Shown: positions 44,380-53,937 of the stretch, piece by piece
Numbering within the stretch: the first letter of the stretch is position 1
Layout: the number at the start of each line of letters is the position of its first letter
NCBI RefSeq assembly: GCF_002849595.1
Contig: NZ_NRQR01000004.1
Span: 1-64,000 of the forward strand
Direction: 5' to 3'
DNA length: 64,000 bases
Source of the DNA: Luteimonas rhizosphaerae
GTDB lineage: Bacteria; Pseudomonadota; Gammaproteobacteria; Xanthomonadales; Xanthomonadaceae
Translations under genes and position numbers: made by a program
Notes under the pieces: model-generated
Database searches by the model: none
Told to the model about the DNA's origin: nothing
What the model saw: the letters and a program-made list of their open reading frames with translations, nothing else

Positions 44380-46383
44380 TCAGTGGATTTCGATGTCGAA
44401 GGGACCGGCGGGTTGATCCGCGGCATCGAACAGATTCACCAGCGGTGCGTCGGCCCAGGCGTAACGCACGCGCACCGGCGTCGGCCCCGCGTCGGCGCGC
44501 AGGCGCACGCGATTGCCTTCGACGCGGGCGTCGACGAAGCGGCAACCGTCACCCCCCGCGCCGCACAGCTCGAAGCCGACCGGCCCGGCGGCGCCGTGCA
44601 CGAACAGCCCGCCTTCGACATCGGCGAACGTCACCACCACATCGTCGCCCTCGCGACGCGCTTGCTGCGGCACCGGACCGGACGGCGCGATGCGCTCGCC
44701 GTAGACCGCCTGCCGCGCGGCACGCGCCAGGCGTTTGCCGAGCACCTGCTTGTTGGCCGGATGGATGTCGTAGCGGTCGCCGATGTCGATCGTCACCGCG
44801 AGCGCGCTGTGCGGATCGGTGGCGACGGCGCGTTGTGCGTCGCGCAGCGCGGCCCAGTCGCTGTCGCCGGGCGCGCTGGCAGGCGTGCCGTAGTTCGCGA
44901 GCTGGACGACGAGAAACGGCAGGTCGGGATCGTCGAAGCGGGCGCGCCAGTCGTCGCGCAAGCCTCGGAGCAGGCCGGCGTAGGCATCGGCCTCGAAGGT
45001 GTTGGATTCGCCCTGGTACCAGAGCATGCCGCGCAGGCGCATGCCCGACAGCGGCGCGATCATGCCGTTGTACAGCGTCGACAGCCCGGCCGCGGACTGC
45101 CACGGCGCGCGCGGCGGCGAGCCGACCGCGTTCGGCACCACGCGATAGCGCCAGCCACCATCGAGCGGCACCGTGCTGCCGCCGGCGAACTTCAACGCAT
45201 GCGCGGACGCCGGCCCGGCCAGCCCGCCTTCGCGGTAGGTGTCGAGCACGTTGACGACGATGTGGTTGTCGCCGGCGCGCAGCAGGCCGTCAGGCAGTGC
45301 GTAGGTCCGCGGCGTGCCGGCGCCGTAGGTGCTGCCGACGGCCTGGCCGTTGACCCAGGTGGTGTCCATCTCGTCGGCCGGCCCGAGCACGAGGGTCGCC
45401 GGCTGCGCGGCCTGTGCATGGGTCAGCGTCACGGCCGTCCCATACCAGAGCATGCCGTCGAACGCGGCGAGTGCCGGCACGCCCCAGCGTTCCCAGGCGC
45501 CGAGAGTGCGCGGTGCATCGCGCCAGTCCGCGCCGCTGGCGTCGCCCTCCCAGGGACGGTCATCAGCAGCGATGCACGGGCGCTGTCGCCACCAGCCGGT
45601 CCACACCTGCCCCCAGCGCGCGACGGCGGCGTCGGGCGCGTCGGCATACAGCGCCAGCACGTCGAGTTCGGCGTCGAGCCCGCCGCCGGCACGCAGTGCG
45701 TCGGCACTGGTCCAGGCCTGGATGCGCGAGCCGCCCCAGGCCGCGTTGACCAGGCCCATCGGCACGTCGACGGTCTTCTGCAACTCGCGCGCGAAGTAGT
45801 AACAGGCTGCGGAGAAATCCCGGATCGAATCGGGGGTCACGGTGTGCCAGCGCGTCTCGGCGCCGAAGCGCGCCTGCGGCGCCGGGTGGCCGGCCTGCGG
45901 CACGGTCAGCAGACGGATCGTGTCGCTGTCCGCGCCGGCGATCTCCGCGCGCGCGTCGAGCGAACGCCAGACCTGCAGCTCCATGTTCGATTGTCCGGAG
46001 CACAGCCAGACATCGCCGATCAGCACGTCGTCGACCGTGCGCGTGACGTCACCAGCGCGCGCCTGCAACCGGTGAGGACCGCCGGCCGGCAATGCCGGCA
46101 GCTCGACCTGCCATCGCCCCCCGGCATCGGCCCGCGCGCGGCGCTGCTGCCGTCCCAGGGTGATCTCCACGGACGCGCGCGGCGTGGCCTCGCCCCAGAT
46201 GCGGATCGGCTCGTCGCGCTGGAGCACGGCATGGTCCTGGAACAGCGGATGCAGCAGCGCCGCTTCGGCGTCGTCGGCCATCGCCGGTGCGAACGCTGCG
46301 AGGCCGAGCAGCAGCGTCGCCAGTCCGAGGCGCGCCTGGACGCGTGCCGGCCGACACCTCGGACGGACACGTGCGCGGATCAC
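44380..46383 (-). CDS. SGNH-type 9-O-acetylesterase / acetylxylan esterase
   Basis: The 667-residue protein starts at GTG 46383, overlapping the GH67 stop (GTGA) with GGGAGA upstream. A signal peptide ([18 protein letters not shown]) follows. The SGNH nucleophile motif [15 protein letters not shown] is present, with a central beta-sandwich and the second catalytic block [14 protein letters not shown], as in sialate 9-O-acetylesterases and AxeXA-type xylan esterases. In this operon it most likely removes acetyl groups from xylan or its oligosaccharides, exposing them to GH10 and GH67. The assignment to xylan is contextual. Confidence 0.88.
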   Translation of the reverse strand: MIRARVRPRCRPARVQARLGLATLLLGLAAFAPAMADDAEAALLHPLFQDHAVLQRDEPIRIWGEATPRASVEITLGRQQRRARADAGGRWQVELPALPAGGPHRLQARAGDVTRTVDDVLIGDVWLCSGQSNMELQVWRSLDARAEIAGADSDTIRLLTVPQAGHPAPQARFGAETRWHTVTPDSIRDFSAACYYFARELQKTVDVPMGLVNAAWGGSRIQAWTSADALRAGGGLDAELDVLALYADAPDAAVARWGQVWTGWWRQRPCIAADDRPWEGDASGADWRDAPRTLGAWERWGVPALAAFDGMLWYGTAVTLTHAQAAQPATLVLGPADEMDTTWVNGQAVGSTYGAGTPRTYALPDGLLRAGDNHIVVNVLDTYREGGLAGPASAHALKFAGGSTVPLDGGWRYRVVPNAVGSPPRAPWQSAAGLSTLYNGMIAPLSGMRLRGMLWYQGESNTFEADAYAGLLRGLRDDWRARFDDPDLPFLVVQLANYGTPASAPGDSDWAALRDAQRAVATDPHSALAVTIDIGDRYDIHPANKQVLGKRLARAARQAVYGERIAPSGPVPQQARREGDDVVVTFADVEGGLFVHGAAGPVGFELCGAGGDGCRFVDARVEGNRVRLRADAGPTPVRVRYAWADAPLVNLFDAADQPAGPFDIEIH

Positions 46384-48581
46384 TGCGTATCTCCCGGCGC
46401 ATGCGGAAATTCCAGCGCCTTGTAATGCGCCAGCGGATGTGGCGGCGCCGCCACGCCAGCGGGCAGCGGCAGGCCGGAGATCGACTGGAAGTACGCGATG
46501 CTGGCATCGCGCCACCATTGCGCCTCGTCCTGCTGGATCGCGAGGAACGCGGCGACCTGCGCATGCCGCTCGGGATCGATGCGACCGTCGAGCCCGTCCC
46601 AGGTCGCGCGCATGTTACCCACCGTGGCCACGCCGCGGTCGTAGCGCAGCACCAGCTCGTCCAACAGCGGGCGTCCGCTACGCATCGGATGGTTCCAGGG
46701 CACGTGGTGGAACCACAGCAGGAATTCCTCCGGCGTGCGCGCGACATCATCGAAGATCTCGGCCACCGGCGGCGCGTATTGCGACACCGCATCGCTGCCC
46801 CGGCGCGTGCGATCGAAACCGATGCCGTTCGCGTCCGCGCGGTGGAAATACACCGAGGTCCAGTCCGCGCGCGGACCGCCTTCGACCCACGGTCCGGGGC
46901 CGTAGTGATGCCCACGCCCCATCACGTGGTGCAGCCCGAGCGCACCGGTGTAGTCCACCACCGCCTCGCGCGAGGCCATCATCATGCCGACGACGGGCTC
47001 GACGACCGCCGGATCGTTGGCGAACGTCATCCGCGTCCATTCGACCGCGAGGTCGCGCGACGACAGCTCCGGATTCCACGCCAGGCGCCCGAACGCGTAC
47101 CAGTTGGCCTGGTCGAAGTGCGAGCCGCTCCAGTTGCGGTCGCTGCCGATGTTGGCGACGCCGGCGATGCCGGTCAGCGCATGCCCGTCGAGCGAGCCGT
47201 CGATCACGCGCGCAACGGTCGAACCGGGCCCCTGCACGTGGGTGTCGGCATCCAGCACCTCTTCGTACAGCGGCGCCTTGTACGCCAGATGCGTCGCGAA
47301 GCCGAGGTATTCCTTGGTGATCTGGAATTCCATCATCAGCGGCGTCTTCGGCATCGCACCGAACAGCGGATGGAAGGGCTCGCGCGGCTGGAAATCGATC
47401 GCGCCGTTCTTGACCTGCACCAGCACGTTGTCGCGGAAGGCACCGTCGAGCGGCACGAACTCGTTGTACGCCTGCTTCGCGCGGTCGACCGGCTCCTCGT
47501 CGGAATACACGAACGCGCGCCACATCACGATGCCGCCGTGCGGCGCGACCGCATCGGCCAGCATGTTGGCGCCGTCGGCGTGGCTGCGCCCGTAGTCCTG
47601 CGGGCCGGGCTGGCCTTCCGAATTGGCCTTGACCAGGAAGCCGCCGAAATCGGGAATCAGCGCGTAGACCTCGTCGGCCTTCGTCTTCCACCAGCGCTGC
47701 ACGCCGGCATCGAGCGGATCGGCCGTCGCGAGGCCGCCGATCTCCATGGGTGCGCTGAAGCGCGCGCTCAGATAGACCCGCATGCCGTAGGGGCGCAATA
47801 CGCCCGCGATCGCCGCGACCTTCTCCAGGTACATCGGCGTCAACACGTCGGCATTGGCGTTGACGTTGTTGAGCACGGTGCCGTTGATGCCGATCGAGGC
47901 ATTGGCGCGCGCATAGTCGGTATAGCGCGGGTCGAGCCAGCCCGGCAGGCGGTGCCAGTCCCAGATCGACTGACCGGCGTAGCCGCGCTCGACGTAGCGG
48001 TCGAGGTTGTCCCAGTGGTTGAGCACGCGCACGTCCAGCCGGGGCGCCTCGCGGATGTCGAGCGAAGCCAGCGGGTGTCCGGTCTGCAGCAGGCGCAGCA
48101 GGTGGAACGCACCGTACAGCGCGCCGACGTCCTCGTTCGCCGCGACGACAGTGGTGGCATGGCCGTCAATGCGCGTGCTGAGGATCCGGTAACCCTCGTC
48201 GCCGAGCGCCTCGAGGTCGAGCGCCAGCGCTTCGATCTGCGACGACGACGCCGGTGTGCCGACCAGCACCGCGCCATCGCGCGTCACCTGTGCCTCCACC
48301 GGCAGCGCCGCGCCCACGAGACCGCCCAGGCCGCGTTGCAGCTCGTCGCGGGTCGCGGCCTGGACCGGCGTCGCGTCCGCCACCACCAGCTGGGTCACCG
48401 CAGGTGCGGCCGGCGCCGCAGCGGCGGCGTAGCGCAGCCACAGGTCGTAACCGTCTTCGGCCTGCGCCGCGGGCGCCACGACCAGCGACAGGCCGGCCAG
48501 GACGCCGAACGCCGACGCGCGAAGGGCGCGCCAGTGCATCGGGTCGCCGAGGCGGCGGGTTAGCGTTAACATTCGCGGCAT
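46380..48581 (-). CDS. aguA: GH67 alpha-glucuronidase
   Basis: The 733-residue protein starts at ATG 48581 with GGGGAGGG upstream; an alternative ATG at 48539 has no visible ribosome site. A Sec signal ends near VVAPAAQA. GH67 catalytic motifs: acid Glu near residue 322 in LVKANSEGQPGP, bases Asp near 396 in NGAIDFQPREP and Glu near 418 in LMMEFQITKEYLG. The enzyme removes (4-O-methyl)glucuronate from the non-reducing end of aldouronic acids. It heads a minus-strand operon with the esterase, ManD, GH43 and UxuB. An operator-like site overlaps codons 5-8. Confidence 0.95.
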   Translation of the reverse strand: MPRMLTLTRRLGDPMHWRALRASAFGVLAGLSLVVAPAAQAEDGYDLWLRYAAAAAPAAPAVTQLVVADATPVQAATRDELQRGLGGLVGAALPVEAQVTRDGAVLVGTPASSSQIEALALDLEALGDEGYRILSTRIDGHATTVVAANEDVGALYGAFHLLRLLQTGHPLASLDIREAPRLDVRVLNHWDNLDRYVERGYAGQSIWDWHRLPGWLDPRYTDYARANASIGINGTVLNNVNANADVLTPMYLEKVAAIAGVLRPYGMRVYLSARFSAPMEIGGLATADPLDAGVQRWWKTKADEVYALIPDFGGFLVKANSEGQPGPQDYGRSHADGANMLADAVAPHGGIVMWRAFVYSDEEPVDRAKQAYNEFVPLDGAFRDNVLVQVKNGAIDFQPREPFHPLFGAMPKTPLMMEFQITKEYLGFATHLAYKAPLYEEVLDADTHVQGPGSTVARVIDGSLDGHALTGIAGVANIGSDRNWSGSHFDQANWYAFGRLAWNPELSSRDLAVEWTRMTFANDPAVVEPVVGMMMASREAVVDYTGALGLHHVMGRGHHYGPGPWVEGGPRADWTSVYFHRADANGIGFDRTRRGSDAVSQYAPPVAEIFDDVARTPEEFLLWFHHVPWNHPMRSGRPLLDELVLRYDRGVATVGNMRATWDGLDGRIDPERHAQVAAFLAIQQDEAQWWRDASIAYFQSISGLPLPAGVAAPPHPLAHYKALEFPHAPGDTQ
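48559..48570. promoter_or_regulatory. Xyl-box-like site at the GH67 start
   Basis: GTTAGCGTTAAC is one mismatch from a perfect 12-bp palindrome and resembles the other TAGCGCTA-centred operators. It lies just inside the coding region if ATG 48581 is used, or 20 bases upstream of the alternative ATG 48539. It is 104 bases from the divergent lacI-family start. Confidence 0.5.
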
Positions 48582-48673
48582 ATGGATTCCCTCCCCGGAA
48601 CCGGCTTTCATGCACATGGGCCCGCCGTGTGCGCCGGGCCCAACCCGTCGCCTGGCAAGTGAAGGAACGCGCG

Positions 48674-49735
48674 TTGGAGAAACCCAAGAAATCCGTGCGT
48701 CGCAAGACCCGGGGCGTCACCATCGCCGAAGTGGCCGAACTGGCCGGCGTGTCGCCGATGACGATCTCCCGCGTCGTCAACGGCCAGGGCAAGGTCCGCG
48801 ATGCGACGCGCGAGCGCGTCATGCGCGCGGTGCAGGCGCTGAACTACACGCCCAACCTCGCCGCGAGTTCCCTGGCTGCGGCGCAGCACACGCGTATCGC
48901 GCTGATCTATTCCAATCCCAGCGGCGCCTATCTGCGCGAACTGCTGGTCGGCCTGCTGCGCGTGGCCTCGGGCACGTCGATCCAGCTGGTCATCGACTAC
49001 TGGGACGAGCTCGACGCCGATGCCGAACGCAAGCAGGCGCGCGCGCTCGCCAAACGCGTGGACGGCGTGATCCTGCCGCCGCCGCTGTGCGAATCGCGCG
49101 CCGCGGTGACCGAGTTCGTGCGCGCCGGCGTGCCGGTGGTGGCGATCGCGTCGGGCCATTTCAGCGACGACATCTCCTGCGTGCGCATCGACGACTTCGG
49201 CGCCGGCAAGGAAATCGCCGAGCACCTGATCCAGCAGGGCCACACCCGCATCGCGTGCATCAAGGGGCGCGCCGACCTCAGCGCGACGACGCGGCGCTTC
49301 CAGGGATTCAAGGCGGCGCTGGACGAGGCCGGCATCGCCCTCGATGCGTCGCTGGTGCAGCAGGGCGACTACACCTACCGCTCGGGCCTGAAGGCGACGG
49401 AGACGCTGCTGGCGCTGCGCAAGCCACCCAGCGCGATCTTCGCCAGCAACGACGACATGGCGGCCGCCGCGATCTCGGTCGCCCACCGCCGCGGCCTCGA
49501 CGTGCCGCGCGACCTGTCGGTCGTGGGCTTCGACGACAGCTCGGCCGCGACCACCGTCTGGCCGGAACTGACGACGATCCACCAGCCGATCGCCTCGATG
49601 GCCAACGCCGCGATCGAGGTCCTGGTGCGCGGCATCCGCCGCAACGACAGCACCACGCGCGTGCTGACCGATCACGTGGTCTCGCACCGCCTCATCGTCC
49701 GCGATTCCGTCGCCGCCCCACCGCGCGGCAAGTGA
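48674..49735 (+). CDS. LacI-family transcriptional regulator of the xylan regulon
   Basis: The 353-residue protein is read from TTG 48674, preceded by AAGGAA; a GTG at 48659 is an alternative. The LacI HTH is clear (VTIAEVAELAGVSPMTISRV, then VNGQGKVRDATRERV), followed by the periplasmic-binding-like effector domain (IALIYSNPSGAYLRELLVGL, FASNDDMAAAAISVAHRRGL, DLSVVGFDDS, TTIHQP). It is divergent from GH67. LacI proteins bind palindromes with a central CG/GC; four TAGCGCTA-like sites in this window fit. The inducer is probably xylose or a (glucurono)xylo-oligosaccharide, by analogy with XylR of xanthomonads and Caulobacter. Confidence 0.9.
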   Translation: MEKPKKSVRRKTRGVTIAEVAELAGVSPMTISRVVNGQGKVRDATRERVMRAVQALNYTPNLAASSLAAAQHTRIALIYSNPSGAYLRELLVGLLRVASGTSIQLVIDYWDELDADAERKQARALAKRVDGVILPPPLCESRAAVTEFVRAGVPVVAIASGHFSDDISCVRIDDFGAGKEIAEHLIQQGHTRIACIKGRADLSATTRRFQGFKAALDEAGIALDASLVQQGDYTYRSGLKATETLLALRKPPSAIFASNDDMAAAAISVAHRRGLDVPRDLSVVGFDDSSAATTVWPELTTIHQPIASMANAAIEVLVRGIRRNDSTTRVLTDHVVSHRLIVRDSVAAPPRGK

Positions 49736-49825
49736 CCGCCGCGCACTGCGCCGCGCCGCGCCACCGCCCGCCTGCGCGTTCGCAGTCTGCGTGCCGGCGG
49801 CGGCGGGCGACGTGCGCATGCGGGG

Positions 49826-51134
49826 TCAGCGCAGCAGGTACTGGTTGAGCAGGTTCTCGTAGGCCTCCTGGCGGCCGCTGCGCTGCTGCGGCTCGCCGGC
49901 CTTCGACGCGATGCCGTGCAGGTCGGCCAGCGACAGCGTGCCGTTCTCGAACGCCTGGCCATCACCCGCGTCGAAGCTCGCGTAGCGGTCCTTGCGCCAC
50001 TGCTCCCACGGGGACTTCTCGAGCAGCGCGTGCGCGACTTCCAGGCCGCGCGCGAACGCGTCCATGCCGCCGATGTGCGCGATGAACAGGTCTTCCATGT
50101 CGGTGGACTCGCGGCGTGGCTTGGCGTCGAAATTCAGGCCGCCTTCCAGGCCACCCTGGCGCAGCACGACCAGCATCGCGCCGACGGTGTCGTAGAGATC
50201 GGTCGGGAACTGGTCGGTGTCCCAGCCGTTCTGCGCGTTGCCGCGGTTCGCGTCGATGCTGCCGAGCAGGCCGTGATCGCTGGCCACCTGCAGATCGTGC
50301 TCGAAGGTGTGTCCCGACAGCGTGGCGTGATTGGCCTCGATGTTGAGCTTGAAATCCTGGTCGAGGCCGTGCTCCTTGAGGAAGCCGGCGACGGTGGCGC
50401 TGTCGAAGTCGTACTGGTGCTTCATCGGCTCCATCGGCTTGGGCTCGATGAGGAAATTGCCCTTCAGGCCGATGCTGCGGCCATAGTCGCGCGCCATGGT
50501 GAGGAAGCGCGCGAAATGCGACAGCTCCCGCTTCATGTCGGTGTTGTGCAGGCTGGCGTAGCCCTCTCGGCCACCCCAGAACACGTAGTGCTCGCCGCCC
50601 AGCTCGACGGTCGCGTCGAGCGCGGCCTTGACCTGCACGGCTGCGCGCGCGACCACCGTTCATGTAGCGCGGATGCGAGAACAGGTTCGCCGTGCCCCAC
50701 AGCAGCTGCATGCCGGTCGCCTGCTGGCGCTCCTTGGCCAGCGCGACCATGTGCTTGAGGTTCCTCTCGTATTCGCCGATGTCGTCGGCGTCCGGCGACA
50801 GGTCGATGTCGTGGAAACACCAGTACGGCACGCCGAGCTTGGTGAAGAACTCGAACGCCGCATCGAGCTTGGCCTCGGCCGCGGCCAGCGGCGCGCCGCC
50901 ATCCCACGGGAACCGGCGCGTGCCCGGGCCGAACGGATCCTGTCCCCCGCTGCAGAACGTGTGCCAGTAGCAGACCGCGAAGCGCAGGTGCTCGGCCATC
51001 GTCTTGCCGCCGATGCGGCGGTCGGCCTCGTAGACCTTGAAGGCGAGCGGATTGTCGGACTCGCGGCCTTCGAAGGGGATGGTGCCGATGCCGCTGAAGT
51101 ATTCGCGGCCACCGATGAAATGCTGTGCGCTCAT
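49826..51134 (-). pseudogene. xylA: Xylose isomerase XylA, frameshifted by an internal deletion
   Basis: The start ATG 51134 gives a normal XylA N-terminus ([40 protein letters not shown]) up to [10 protein letters not shown]. The frame then breaks near 50657 and resumes in the next frame as [20 protein letters not shown], going on through [20 protein letters not shown] and [17 protein letters not shown] to the stop at 49826. XylA proteins normally have roughly nine more residues of the ASTNPxxxVF type after HPRYMNG, so about 26 bases appear deleted. As sequenced the gene cannot encode a functional isomerase. It lies 85 bases downstream of xylB. Confidence 0.88.
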
Positions 51135-51219
51135 GTGGGGTTTCTCGTGCAGGACGTGGAAAAGGCGGAGACGGAAGAAGCGCGCAGGCGCGTCGCGGCG
51201 CGATGCCGGTACATCGCGG

Positions 51220-52731
51220 CTAGTGCGGGGGAGGAGGCGGCGCCGCGTAGACCGGACGAACGGCTTCCAGATGCCGCAGGAAGCGCTGGTAGGCCGGCTG
51301 GTAGGCACGCACGCGATCCGGATCGGGCGTACAGGCCAGGGCGGCGTCGACGGCGACGTGCGACGCGGCGAGATCCGCGAGCGATGTCGCATCGCCCTGC
51401 GCCCGCTGCAAGGCCCACAGCGCCTGCAGCGCCGCGCCGAAGGCGGCGCTCTCGACCTGCGCGGGCACGTCGACCGGACAATCGAACACATCGGCCACCA
51501 TCTGCCGCCACGCGGCACTGTTGGCACCGCCGCCGGTCAGGGCGATGCGGTCGAAGCGCATGCCGGCTCCGAGGAACGCGTCGTAGCCGTAGCGCAGGCT
51601 GAAGGTCGCGCCCTCCATCGCGGCGCGATAGACGTGGGCCTCGCGCATGTTGTGCGGGCTCAGGCCGGCCAGCACACCCTTGCCGGACGGCAGGTCGGGC
51701 GTGCGCTCGCCGTTGAGGAACGGCAGGAAGGTCAGCCCGTCGGCGCCGGGCGCGGTCGCGTCGATCCGCGAATCGCCGTCGCGCGTGCTGAAACCGAACA
51801 TGCGCGCGACGTGCTCGGTCACCACCGTGCAGTTCATCGTGCAGATCAGCGGCAGCCAGCCACCGCTCGACGAACAGAACGCGGCCCAGGCGCCGTCGGG
51901 ATCGACGATCGGCCGATCCGCATAGGCGAACAGCGTGCCCGACGTGCCGAGGCTCATCGTCAGCCGGCCTTCGGCGACGCACCCCGTGCCGATCGCCGCC
52001 ATCATATTGTCGCCGCCACCGACCGAGACCCGCAGGCCGGGCGACAGGCCCAGCGCGCTGGCCATCGCCGGCAGGATAGGAAACGACGCGTCGGGCGCGG
52101 CGATCGGCGGCAGGCACGCCGCCAGATCGCGCGTGGCGTCTGTGGCGTCGAGCATGGCCTTCGACCACTGCCGCGTCCGCACATCGAGCCAGCCGGTGCC
52201 CGAGGCGTCGCCGTGTTCGCAGAAGCGTTCGCCGGTCAGGACGAAATTCAGATAGTCGTGCGGCAGCAGGATCGTCGCGAGCTTCGCGTAAACCTTGGGA
52301 CGATGGCGGCGCGTCCACGGCAGCTTGGAGGCGGTGTAGCCGGCGAGGATCGGATTGCCGGCAAGCGCGATGGCGCCCGATGCGCCGCCGACCGCGTCCA
52401 TGATCTCGCCGCATTCGGCACTGGTGCTGGTGTCGCACCAGAGCTTGGCCGGTCCCAGCACCTCGCCCGCCGCGTCCACCGGCACGAAGCCGTGCTGCTG
52501 GCCGGATACGCCGAGCGCGGCGATGCGCTGGCGCAGGCTGACGTCGATGGCGCCGAAGCAGGCCTGCATCGCATCGACCCACGCGGCGGGCTGCTGTTCG
52601 CGGCTGCCGTCGTCGCTGCTGATCAGGTCCAGCGGTGCGCTGGCGCTGGCGACCACGGCCCGCGTGGCGGCGTCGTAGACCACCAGTTTGACGCTCTGCG
52701 TGCCTGCGTCGAGGCCGGCGACCAGGCTCAT
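51220..52731 (-). CDS. xylB: Xylulokinase XylB
   Basis: The 503-residue FGGY kinase begins [20 protein letters not shown] (phosphate-binding loop). Further signatures are [34 protein letters not shown] and [20 protein letters not shown]. XylB phosphorylates D-xylulose to xylulose-5-phosphate in the cytoplasm. The start ATG 52731 has CGGAG upstream, with a 13-of-14 xyl-box 23 bases before it. It is transcribed ahead of the damaged xylA. The C-terminal [10 protein letters not shown] is a low-complexity tail. Confidence 0.95.
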   Translation of the reverse strand: MSLVAGLDAGTQSVKLVVYDAATRAVVASASAPLDLISSDDGSREQQPAAWVDAMQACFGAIDVSLRQRIAALGVSGQQHGFVPVDAAGEVLGPAKLWCDTSTSAECGEIMDAVGGASGAIALAGNPILAGYTASKLPWTRRHRPKVYAKLATILLPHDYLNFVLTGERFCEHGDASGTGWLDVRTRQWSKAMLDATDATRDLAACLPPIAAPDASFPILPAMASALGLSPGLRVSVGGGDNMMAAIGTGCVAEGRLTMSLGTSGTLFAYADRPIVDPDGAWAAFCSSSGGWLPLICTMNCTVVTEHVARMFGFSTRDGDSRIDATAPGADGLTFLPFLNGERTPDLPSGKGVLAGLSPHNMREAHVYRAAMEGATFSLRYGYDAFLGAGMRFDRIALTGGGANSAAWRQMVADVFDCPVDVPAQVESAAFGAALQALWALQRAQGDATSLADLAASHVAVDAALACTPDPDRVRAYQPAYQRFLRHLEAVRPVYAAPPPPPH

Positions 52732-52753
52732 TGCGGGACTCCGGACGAAATTA

Positions 52754-52767
52754 GGTTAGCGCTACCA
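52754..52767 (-). promoter_or_regulatory. Xyl-box operator upstream of xylB
   Basis: On the minus strand TGGTAGCGCTAACC matches 13 of 14 positions of the recalled xyl-box TGGTAGCGCTAACA. It is 23 bases upstream of the xylB start. A run of nine A on the plus strand (T on the minus strand, 52779-52787) lies just upstream and may be part of the promoter. Confidence 0.75.
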
Positions 52768-53027
52768 TTGATGGGGCCAAAAAAAAACGAACGGGCTGGA
52801 GCAACGATCGACATGGGCGCGTGCAGCGGAAATCGGCGATGGCTGCACTCTAGCCAGTTGCGCCGGAACATGCTTGCTGCGCTGCGGTATAAGCGGTCGG
52901 GATTGCCTGCATCGATGCGCGACGCGGTGCCCCGCCCCGGTCGGACGTGCCATCCGGCGACGCCGCTCGCGAACGCGCGAAGCGTCTGCACCCCTGCTAG
53001 CCGGTACCGAGGCCTCCGCGCCACGCG

Positions 53028-53786
53028 TCATGCCCGCAGTGTCGCGCCACCGTCGACGTAGAGATCGCTCATCGCGATGTGACCGGCCTGGTCCGACAGC
53101 AGGAACATCACGGCGTTCGCGATGTCGTCGGGCTCGGCCAGCTTGCCGAGCGGAATGCCGCTCTTGAACGTCTCCAGCGTGCCGGCGATCGTGCGCGCCT
53201 CACCGCCGGCGTCGGTCCACATGCCGGTCTGCATCGGCGTGCGGGTCGAACCCGGCGCGACGATGTTGCAGCGGATACCGAGCGGCGCGAGTTCGAGGCC
53301 GAGGCAGCGCACGAATATCGTCGTCGCGGCCTTCGACGCGGCGTAAGCCGCCATGTTCTGCCGCGGAATGCCGGCGGCGTTGGAGCTGACGGTCACCATC
53401 GCGCCGCGACGCCGCGGCGCCATCACGCGGGCCACGGCCTGCGAGACGTGGAAGACGCCGTCGGTGTTGACCGCAAACGTGCGGCGCCATTCGTCCGCGG
53501 TGAGATCGAGGACCGACGCGGTCGACAACACGCCGGCCACATTGACGGCGAGATCGATGGGCCCCAGATCCGCTTCCACCCGCGCCACACAGGCTTCTAC
53601 CGAGGCGAGGTCGGTGACGTCGAGCGCGAAGGCATGACCGCCCTGCTCGACGGAAGACGGCGCGACACGATCGGTCGCGACAACCGTGGCACCACTGGCG
53701 CGCAGCAGGCGCACCACCGCTGCACCGATACCGCCGGCCGCGCCGGTAACGAGGGCGATCTTTCCGTCGAAGCCTGTGAGTTGCAT
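53028..53786 (-). CDS. entA: 2,3-dihydro-2,3-dihydroxybenzoate dehydrogenase EntA
   Basis: The 252-residue classical short-chain dehydrogenase starts at ATG 53786 after GAGAG. The NAD-binding motif VTGAAGGIGAAV, the catalytic YAASK, and the EntA-like VSSNAAGIPRQNMAAYAASK stretch are present. EntA oxidises 2,3-dihydro-2,3-DHB to 2,3-dihydroxybenzoate using NAD. It follows entF with a REP element between, as the last gene of the catechol cluster. The 296 bases after its stop hold the xylB operator and no other gene. Confidence 0.92.
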   Translation of the reverse strand: MQLTGFDGKIALVTGAAGGIGAAVVRLLRASGATVVATDRVAPSSVEQGGHAFALDVTDLASVEACVARVEADLGPIDLAVNVAGVLSTASVLDLTADEWRRTFAVNTDGVFHVSQAVARVMAPRRRGAMVTVSSNAAGIPRQNMAAYAASKAATTIFVRCLGLELAPLGIRCNIVAPGSTRTPMQTGMWTDAGGEARTIAGTLETFKSGIPLGKLAEPDDIANAVMFLLSDQAGHIAMSDLYVDGGATLRA

Positions 53787-53865
53787 TGGGATCTCTCGGG
53801 TCGGTGATGACGGTGGATCTTCGGGGCGCTCGTTCGACATCACGATGCGCCCGATCTACCGCAAT

Positions 53866-53937
53866 TGTAGGAGCGCGCTCGCGCGCGATGTGGAGCTACA
53901 GGGAACGCGTCATCGCCCGCGAGCGCGCTCCTGCACG
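53866..53937. repeat. REP-type inverted repeat 4, overlapping the entF stop
   Basis: The arms near 53866-53888 and 53913-53935 contain TGTAGGAGCGCGCTCGCGCG and its imperfect complement. The right arm encodes the last residues of EntF (QERARGR) and its edge supplies the TGA stop at 53910-53912. It separates entF from entA. Confidence 0.8.
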
